DNA of 64,000 nucleotides from Hanleya hanleyi (Eukaryota > Mollusca > Polyplacophora > Lepidopleurida > Hanleyidae). Where the stretch lies: contig JAVTVY010039241.1 of assembly GCA_036873755.1 (NCBI GenBank), forward strand, positions 62,001-126,000. Direction: 5' to 3'. The position numbers were made by a program, and so were the translations under genes. Positions 55,740 to 64,000 of the stretch are shown here, piece by piece (the stretch's first letter is position 1; each line of letters begins with the position of its first letter). The notes beneath the pieces are model-generated. The model did not search any database. It had not been told where the DNA came from and saw only the letters and a list, made by a program, of their open reading frames with translations.

Positions 55740-58700
55740 GCTGATTAGAGCATTTCCACGAAGTGGTTGCTCTTATTTGTTACCGAGAAACTACTCCGAC
55801 GCCGCCGTATACACCGCCGCCGTCGCCATTTCAAACGTTCATATCTCTGAAATCTTTGGAGATTTTTAAACAGGGAAGTTTCCCTGTTTCTTGCGATGCT
55901 AGGTGAACTGGCTTATGGGTAATTTCAGAGGTGCTATCTATCCAAGCGGTATGGTTTTCATTACAACACCTCTGCGCAAAATGAGATAATGACTGAAACT
56001 TCCGCGTCACTCCGTTTATTGAACGCGATATGAAGTAGTTCGACCTAGTTTCGAATAACTTCGCCGAATTAATCTCACGACGAGCCGATTCTAGGTGCAG
56101 ATATTGAAGAATATGTCGGTTTCGTTTCCTGGACAACACTTCTGCTGATATCTTGTGATATTTTCTTCGAAAGATTGTGTTTTGTCTGTAAACTAGTCAA
56201 TATGGCACAAGTCGTAGTCACGGAATATGCCGACTTCATCTTCGGCTCTGATAGCTAATTGAAATACACTGAATTGACGAAATGATGTCATGTTTTAAGA
56301 TCGGCTGAACCGCACTGCCAAAATTATAGTGCAGTCGCAGAAAGAGTTTGAGAGAGGAGAGAGAAGGAGGCAGTTCAGTTTTCAGTCCATGAGTCTGGAG
56401 AGTTTTTGACCCGCAAGTACGAGCGTGGAATTCTGACAGCTCGAAGTATGTAAAACGTTTTATACCCGTCACTTGATTGATTACTTGTTTCCCGGCGCAC
56501 ACTTGTTAATCTTGTCAAGTAAATGAATGTGCACAAGTTTTCGCGCCAGTGCATGATTGAAGCACATGGCCTGCTGAAAGCCGCTATTTTGTGCGCTATT
56601 AGTTTGAAAACATTTCTTGCAGGGAAAAATTGATTTATTTTATCAAGCGAAAGCATTCTTTTAGCTGCAATTTTCAAATTGACTGATCTTATCGTCCAGC
56701 ATCATTTGTCATCTAGCAAACATAATCTTTTATATTCTGACCATATCCGTAATCATGACCAGGTCAGGGTAAAGGACTAACTGGGGTATATATCCCAACT
56801 GGGATAAAATATCTCACATTGGATATTATTTTTATACTTCCATGATTGCAAGCTGACATATTTTGCTAATTATCCTGTTCGCATAAAGACATACATCAGT
56901 TGTGAGTGATGGGAAATATACTGCAAACAACAACACGAAAAAATAATGCAGGTAATTGTAATAACACAGAATAATTTTGGCGAGGAAAAGTCAGCAAAAT
57001 TATGCAATCGGATTGGCAGTTTGTGAAGTAGATTCTATCCTGTTTTTGTAGTTTAGATGCCGAAATTCGCCATTGACGTTTAGTATGAAATTAGGATATA
57101 TTTCAATATCCAAACTTGGATTTAATATCCCAAGTAGTTACGTCCTTTGCTCTGACCTGATGACAGCTTGTTTAAGTTGACAAAATAATTGTCCGTTTGG
57201 GCGAAGCAGTGAAGGTAAAATTAATTTTTGATGTTGATAATGATTTTCTGTGTCTGTGATTTTTTAGCAACGTTAGGGTATTTTTGCTGTGTTCAATTGG
57301 TGAATACTTCTAGTATTTTCTCGTTGTCAATTGCCATACAAATAAATGAATATGAATCAGATTCAGGGACTTTATTCTTGTACATGTCTACAATACAATA
57401 TCAATGAACTTTGACTGCAGCTTGCAGTGTGCATGAAGACATAACACATGAATGAATGCCGCTATGCATTCTGGGCTACTATGTTTACCACGATTTGGAC
57501 ACCTATTGCAGGTTTACTGCCAATCTCTAGTTCAGAAAATATACAATTTTTAATTTTCGGTGTTGTATTCTTTATCGGGGAAAGGAAATTCATTGGATCG
57601 TCAAATAGTTGTGATAGCAGTTGAACACCTCGACAAACTTGTTTCCCTCTTCAACTGGTACCACAGATGCAACTCTCATTTGCCTAGACTTTCTTTACAA
57701 TATTGATGAAGTCTCTTCAATAATTAGAGCTACGCTTCCCAAATTCATACCACGTATGCAACGAGAGACACCTCAGAAACATACTGAACAGAACCAATTC
57801 CTTCCCTGTTTTTTAGCAGCCTTGGATGCTTTCATTTAGATAAAGTTTATGTAGCTAGGTCTGAGAAGTATGCCTGTTTGCGTTATTATGTTTTTATTTG
57901 ATAACTAGATGGCGCTGTAAACCTTTCTGACGATTTTCAAGAAATTTGGGATTGTAAGACAAACACAGAGCTGAAAAGGTTTGGGTGATGTTAACCTAAA
58001 GACAACATTTTGACGATGCGAACGGGAACGTTCTTCATAACATAAAATTGACAAATTTGAACTGAGTGAATTTGCATGTTGGTGCATTCCAGGTAGCTGA
58101 ACATGAGTACAGCTGGAACTGTAATTTATTTCCTATTGCGATCCATTAGCCGCTCAATTCTAACATTTGCCACCGCCGTTTGAAACGTCCACATTTCTCA
58201 AATCCTTTTTGGGTCAGACTTTGTTTGCTATCTCCCTATAGCTCTGGATAATTTGCTTAGTTATGTATGTTTGTTTGTTTCATTTGATAACTAGCCGGCC
58301 CTATATATATATATGAATGTTATAAAACATTCTGATGGCTTGGTCGATTTTCACAAAATTTGGGTAAAGTGATCAGAGAGCTGAAATTTTTTATAAAATG
58401 TACAGATTTGACATTTCATAGTCAGATAATATGCAATGGATGACATTTGATTAAATTGTATAATTCTGTGGTCTTGGATATAGTTTATGAGTTCAGATGA
58501 CTTCATCATCCGAGCTTACTGCCTTGTGATAATGACTGGCATTTCCATGTAAAGGTAGTTGGTCACCTGTGATTGACCATTGTAAATGGTAGGAAATCTG
58601 AAGTAGCTAGTTTGATTGCAAATTCCACTTGGCAGATCTTGTTATCTGCTTGTGTCAATAAATATACACACCCTTTTGATATATACTGTTTCAAAGGTAT

Positions 58701-59345
58701 AATCTTGGATATAATGTGATGTTTTTATTCATGCTTAAATACACTTTGGTTTGTTGAAAAGGTTTTTGGGTTTCTGGTCATTATAATGAGTCTAATCCGA
58801 TAATTTACGTAAATTAGAAATTTGGTGTTTTCATCTCGAAATTTTGTATTTTGAGGTTGATAGGACTACCAACCATGAATATAATATATCCCGGGTGGTC
58901 AATTACTTGCGATACTAAATTACCTTTTACTCTACTACCATCACCATTTAAAAGGCGAATATCTCCAAAACATTTGGGGCTTTATATGCTCAAACTTTGT
59001 TTCCTAGCTCTAAAAATCTGAGAAATTGCCTGACTATATTTTTGCCGCGTTTATTCGCCACTGATTTGTACTACAGCAGGGAACAAAGGTAAACATTTCT
59101 GATACGTTTTCTTTAAAATGGCTTGATGGATTGTGGTTGTATTGATAGTTGAAGATCGACTACAGATTGGAAAGATTTTTTTGTAAATAGTATCACTATA
59201 ACGTCGCACATTATATGTCAATAAATTTGGTAATTTCATCAGTATCAGTGAAAAGTTGTATCTTGGGGGGAAAAATATCTATTTAATGAACAATTTGCTC
59301 TATTGTCATCGCCATTTAAAAGAGCATTTTCCCGTAGCTATTGCA
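55740..59345. repeat. Intergenic stretch with dispersed old repeats
   Basis: A phrase of the type 'gccgccatttcaaacgttcatatctctgaaat' recurs diverged at about 55820, 58165, 58930 and 59310, and 'tttgataactagatggcgctg...tttcacaaaatttggg' at about 57895 and 58280. They look like fragments of one old element family. I see no gene; the frame at 57621-57839 is unassigned. Confidence 0.5.
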
Positions 59346-59407
59346 AACTTCGTTTCCTCACTGTCCGATTATGGGGATTTTGCCTTAATATATTTCTGTT
59401 ACATTAA

Positions 59408-59798
59408 ACCTACCGGGGGGTTGAGATAGCTCCCCTAGCAAACTTTCTGAGCTATCTACGGAATGACAAAAGATTGAGAGCTGACACTCCGTGAATTTAT
59501 AGTTTATCATATTGGGGTCATTTTGTGCCTATTTGCATAAACCCCCGAACAGAGTATCAGAGGTAAATTCAAGATGGCGGCCACGTGCATGGATACCAGA
59601 AAAGTGATGTTTTCGTCAGTTTTTTGCTTTTCCGCGATGAAAAGTAGGCAAACACTATTTTCGATCGAGCTTGACTCAATGATATAGGGTAGAGACCCCT
59701 AGATCAATGGGTAAGAAAAATAATTAGGGGAGCCATTTCGCTCCCCCCCCCCCCCTCGCAGGCCTGGACAGGTCCCAAAATTCTCAGGCCAGATAGGG
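59408..59798. mobile_element. TTAA-flanked element, 391 bp
   Basis: TTAA at 59404-59407 and 59799-59802. 'caaactttctgagctatctacggaatgacaaaa', 'attcaagatggcggccacg', a C-run and the right end CAGATAGGG match 39786-40308. Confidence 0.75.
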
Positions 59799-60439
59799 TT
59801 AATTCAGGCGTACTTGCCAATGTAATATTTGATCTAGTTCAAGCTTTCTTTCACGTAAATAGTATCATGGCTTGTTGGATCCTCTTGAAATTTAGTTACA
59901 ATAATCACACAGGGTAGACAAAAGGATTAAAAACTCATTTTTGTATTTGCCTGGACTTCTATTATAAACGGTAACCCCGCTCTCCTGGAGGCTTTCTAAT
60001 TCCAATTTTAGAAGTCCCTCTGTGGGTTACCATAATATTTTGTGTGAACATGTATATATAATAACACTGAAGCATATGTTTCAGGTTACCAATTGTCTAA
60101 TCATTGTAACCTACAACAGGTGCCTGATGTATGGACTATCATAGAACAGAACTTGAGATCGAACCATGTATCTCAATTGTCTGTCTTAAGAGCGACAAGC
60201 AGCCAGAGGATGCTAGGTCCCCCGCCGAAATGGCAACAATATTTTTAGCATTGTCGGTCTCAGGGGCGTTGGATGTGGAAGGGTCTTTCTGCCTTCCCAA
60301 GTTTTAAGATCACCTCAGAACGATTGACTGAAAGTTGATTGCTTCGGTAATATAGTTCCCATGTATTGAAGCATGGAAATTATGTAACCAAGAAGCAACC
60401 CCAAGTGACATCTCAAGGTATTATCTGCAAACCAAATTT

Positions 60440-60560
60440 GACGAGAAGCTATTGCCCGGAAACCGAATTCTAGATTTGCCACCAGGTGTCGCCACCTGTA
60501 ACCTGTAGGTGCAAGTGGGCGAAATTCAATCCCAAGCATCTCATGGCATGGTACATGTAT
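60440..60560. repeat. Dispersed repeat, inverted copy of 7375-7560
   Basis: 'tagatttgccaccaggtgtcg', 'gtaggtgcaagtgggcga' and 'catctcatggcatggta' are the reverse complement of the 7400-7500 segment. Confidence 0.65.
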
Positions 60561-60749
60561 TAGCCTATAGTCTCTTCTACGGAGGGCCAATGCTCAGCTG
60601 ATGCAGCAACAACAACATTTTCCCAGTTAGACGCAGATTTTAGGCCGCGCTATGTCATCAGTCAACTGAGACAGTCACGTGGTTGTGTATGGAGATTGGG
60701 GTGGGTCTTAAAAATAGTGATCCAATGAAAATGCTAGTATCAGTTTAAA

Positions 60750-60796
60750 ATGGCGGGGTCGAATGACCGATCACTGAAGGGGAGACAGCTGGACCA
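60750..60796 (+). CDS. Weak candidate first exon of a neighbouring gene
   Basis: AAAATGGCGGGG starts MAGSNDRSLKGRQLDQ in a favourable initiation context, and a donor-like GTATGT follows at 60797. The longer open frame (to 61049) runs into a repeat at about 60820 and is not protein-like there. I do not recognise the peptide, and no partner exon is visible, so this is a guess only. Confidence 0.15.
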
Positions 60797-60814
60797 GTAT
60801 GTTGACACTGTTAA

Positions 60815-60960
60815 TACAGGGGCGCCGGAAGCAAATTCAAAGTGGTACGGCCACTATCATAGCACTTCAGGCGAGGGTCCAGGGCTCCTGGGGTCTAGAT
60901 CGCCGAAGAAGCATTCTGAGCGATTTCTGGCGAATCAAAATGGCTCTGCATTGAAGTGTA
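60815..60960. repeat. Diverged fragment of the 53026-type repeat unit
   Basis: 'tcaggcgagggtccagg', 'ctggggtctagatcgccg' and 'gcattctgagcg' match the internal unit of the element at 52979-54177. It is preceded by a 'ggggcgccggaagc' block. Confidence 0.6.
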
Positions 60961-61459
60961 TTTTTAGTTCTTTCCTATACCCTTTTACCATGAAAACGCA
61001 ATCGATGGTGGATTTCTGCGATGCTGAATTACAAAAAAAATGTGCATAGTACAGTAACCTAGACACATTGTGTAGAAGTAACCCAGATAATTCTTATGGG
61101 CAATGGGTGTTGATAAATTCATTGCAGAAGTAACGCCATCTACATTCATAATTTAGCAAGCTATATTTCGGCAATAATAAAGCTGCCACTCGTAGTTTTT
61201 AAATGGGCCATGACTGCTAACAGTGAATTACATCATGGACAAGGGACAGCGAAAAAAATGAAAAAAAAAACGTGAGAAAAACCCTCTACCCCATCCGTCA
61301 TTACAATTACTTGCAGGGAATTATTTGGAGAACGAAGTACTTGCGGCAGAATTTTAAGGAGGTTCATAATGTATTCAATTTGAACCAAGATGTCAGAGAC
61401 ACCAAGCAGTCAAATTTTGACATACAGATTATCAAACATTTTGCAATTAGAAATGGCCC

Positions 61460-62400
61460 CTAAGGTTTCCATCCAATCAGAGAAACCGGTAATCATTCCA
61501 CAAATCTCTTGATGCATCGATAATGTAAACCAAATTTTACATTGAGCATTTGGGCAGTGTCAGAGATAGAGATCATTAATGATTTTGCAAAAAATTAAAG
61601 ATGGTTGCCCATCCTTCCCGTCACTCAGAGGAACTAATGTGGTTATTCATTAATGCAAGTCTCTCCATACATTGATGTGGTAAATCAAGTTTCGTATAGA
61701 ACATTTAAATAGTATCGGACATAAACATCAGTAAAGGTTTTGAATAAATTAAAGACGGGTGCCAAGATTTCCGCCCAATCAGAGAAACCAGATCTGTCAT
61801 TCATCGTAAGTCTCTTGATGCATTAATGATGTATACCAAATGTATACCAAATTTTACACTGAGCACTCCAACGGAATCAGAGATAGAGATCATTAATGAT
61901 TTTGCATAAATTAAAGATGGCCACCAAGGTTTTCGGTCAATCGGGTCCCGATTCAAAGTATCTGGATGTATGGATGATGTACATGTATACCAACAATTGA
62001 ATTGTAACCAAGATATGTATCACTATTGATTTCGCATAAATTAAAGATGGCCTTCAGGGTTTCCAGCTAATCAGAAAGCCTGTTTGGTAATTTGTTGAAA
62101 GTTGTTTGATGTATCGATGATGTATATGAAATTTTGTATTGAACAGTTGAATGGTTTCCGAGATATGGATCATTATCCATTTTGCATGAAATTAAAGATG
62201 GCTGCTAAGGTTTCCACCCAATCAGGTCCCAATTCTATAGGCTTCAGGTCCTTGACTAGGTAAATAAGCATACCAAATTTGGGATTCATCAGCAGAACAG
62301 ATTTCCGGCTATCTCGCTCACAAACGGACGTACGAACGTACAAGACAATGACAATACCCCATGGCCAAAATTGGCTGAGGGGTAAAAACATGGGTCTGTG
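61460..62400. repeat. Tandem repeat, about 130-160 bp unit, six diverged copies
   Basis: Units contain 'gcataaattaaagatggccaccaaggtttccacccaatcag' at about 61460, 61605, 61757, 61920, 62050 and 62200, each followed by 'gatgtataccaaattttacattgag' and 'gagatagagatcattaatgattttg'. The last copy runs into 'caataccccatggccaaaattggctgagg'. Confidence 0.75.
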
Positions 62401-62879
62401 CCTGATAAATTGAAGCCTTTTGGGGTTGCAATTCATTCAAAGCGAGCTCCCTGTACATGAACAACTGCACTGACAACTGCATGCCATCATCTGTCAATCT
62501 GAAGACCAGCAAGGTTGAATTCAGTTCAATTCAGGAATTGATCATATGCACAGTGTGCACCCAAACATTAGGAACTCAGTCGTAATTAATATAGTAATAA
62601 CTAATGTACATGTGTGGACACGAATGATTCGTGTAGAAGCTTTTGGGTAAATCATATGATGTGGAATACAATTATTTGTTAGCAAAATTAAAGGGAATGT
62701 TGTCCTTCGTTTAAGATGACACGAAATTTAAAAATCAGGGATTCAGTACTGCGGGGATTTCCCCGCCTGTTATTTCACATTATACTTCTGAAATAAAATA
62801 TGGTTCATGCAAAAGCTTTAGGGCAAATCATATGATGTGGAATAGAATGATTTCATATAGCAAAATTGAAGGCCCATTT

Positions 62880-63750
62880 TAACTGGAACAGACAAGAAGA
62901 GAAACTCAGTGGTGCCACCTTTAGGCAGATGTTGCTGAAATGCAATACGGACTGACGTCCTGTTGCAAGGAATGCGTATTCCGAATTTCGGAATGATCCA
63001 ACACAGCATTAGGAAGTTATCGCTTCGAACAGATGTACACGAAAAAAAACACTATTTTGCCCCAGTGGTGCCATCTTCAGGCCGATGTTGCTGAAATGCA
63101 ATACGGACTGGCCTCTTGTCGCAAGGAATGAGAATGCTGAATTTCAGAAGAATGCAACAAAGCGTTAGGAAGTTATCGCTTCGAACAGACATGCACCGAC
63201 GTACACGAACATCCACGGACACAAAGTAGTAAGAACCAGTGGCGCCACCTTCAGGCAGGTGTTGCTGAGATCTGATACAGACTGGCATCTTGTCGCAAGA
63301 AATGCATATTCCGAATTTCGGAAGAATCCAACAAAACGTTAGGAAGTTATCACTTCGAGCAGACGTACACGGACATTCACGGATACGAAGAAGCAAGAAC
63401 TATTGGCGTCACCTTCAGGCAGATGTTGCTGAAATGCGATAGGGACTGGTGTCTTGTCGCAAGGAATGCATATGCCGAAGTTCGAAAGAATCCAACAAAG
63501 CGTTAGGAAGTTATCGCTTCGAACAGACATGCACGGACGTACACGGACATCCACAGATGCAAAGAAGCAAGAACTAGTGGCGCCACCTTCAGGCAGATGT
63601 TGCTGAAATGCAATACGAACTGGCGTCTTGCCGCAAGGAATGCATATTCCGAATTTCGGAAGAATCCAACAAAGCGTTAGAAAGTTATCGCTTCGAACAG
63701 ACATGGACGGACATCCACGGACATCCACGGACACAAAGAAGCAAGAACCA
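62880..63750. repeat. Tandem repeat, about 155-175 bp unit, five copies
   Basis: Units begin 'gtggcgccaccttcaggcagatgttgctgaaatgcaatacggactgg' at about 62911, 63065, 63240, 63402 and 63576, continue 'gcaaggaatgcatattccgaatttcggaagaatccaacaaagcgttagg', and end 'acggacatccacggacacaaagaagcaagaac'. Long minus-strand frames across it are by-products of the repeat. Confidence 0.9.
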
Positions 63751-63756
63751 TTTTAA

Positions 63757-63785
63757 AGTCCCCGGCCGCGTTGCGGCGGGGGACA
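63757..63785. repeat. GC-rich near-palindrome also seen at 14338
   Basis: 'gtccccggccgcgttgcggcgggggaca' terminates the tandem array; a similar 'gtcccagccgaattgcggcgggggaca' is at about 14337-14363, and 'ggtcccccgccgaaatggc' at about 60211. It may be a shared element end. Confidence 0.5.
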
Positions 63786-64000
63786 AAAACCTGTGATTTT
63801 GTATGGGACTGAAACTTAGATTATGGCAGTGCAGTCTATTATCACAAAGAAAATATTTGTTATCAATTTTAGCAGTAAAAAATAAAGTCAAGATAACACT
63901 AATTTTGTCAACAGACTAATGTGTTATATAGGTCACTGTGATGTCTGAAATTGCTCATCACTATATTTAACATATGTTCGTAATCCTTCTGGCAATACTG
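63786..64000. other. Right edge, nothing recognised
   Basis: AT-rich sequence without features. Confidence 0.6.

Noticed and set aside
57621..57839. 72-codon frame downstream of contactin
   Set aside because: No recognised motif, no splice-site support and no neighbouring exon.
63052..63734. Minus-strand frames of 114 and 131 codons with Cys-containing repeats
   Set aside because: They follow the 155-175 bp tandem repeat in different phases and carry no recognised domain.

Overview
This is a eukaryotic, AT-rich, intron-dominated window, almost certainly from an invertebrate and probably a mollusc. The evidence is short coding exons with GT/AG borders, long introns full of old repeats, and two inverted copies of a SINE-like sequence (13272-13355 and 21607-21695) resembling a repeat I associate with gastropod genomes. 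The phylum call is inference; the protein itself only says protostome-like.

One gene is well supported: the 3' part of a contactin-family cell-adhesion gene on the + strand. Fifteen exons between 2005 and 55488 splice in phase without an internal stop into 804 residues plus TGA. They encode the second half of Ig3, Ig4, Ig5, Ig6, four FN3 domains, and a hydrophobic C-terminal tail of the GPI-signal type. Ig1, Ig2, the first half of Ig3 and the signal peptide must lie beyond the left edge. A possible poly(A) signal lies about 140 bases after the stop. All introns between domains are in phase 1; introns inside domains are mostly in phase 0.

The introns are a museum of mobile DNA. 2.3-5.8 kb: inverted clusters of a diverged repeat around a TTAA-flanked MITE. 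7.4-9 kb: satellite-like repeats. 10.5-11.85 kb: a foldback element. 13.3-14.8 kb: SINE, LINE end and a 42-bp minisatellite. 19.2-25.1 kb: a complete-looking LTR retrotransposon with no gag-pol. 25.4-27.7 kb: a 5'-truncated LINE inside a 49-bp tandem array. 28.5-33 kb: a decayed DIRS/Ngaro-type tyrosine-recombinase retrotransposon. 33.4-33.9 kb: a 59-bp minisatellite. 37.4 kb: a second copy of the MITE. 39.1-40.3 kb: a foldback element and a TTAA-flanked element. 41.4-45.9 kb: a LINE tail split by a 34-bp minisatellite. 46.3-47.7 kb: tandem copies of an exon's own 3' end and splice donor, then a foldback element. 51.7-54.2 kb: two more DNA-transposon-like elements.

Right of the gene (55.6-64 kb) I see no confident gene: dispersed repeats, another TTAA element, and two families of 150-175-bp tandem repeats. 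One weak candidate first exon lies at 60750. No rRNA, no intact tRNA and no CRISPR were seen.
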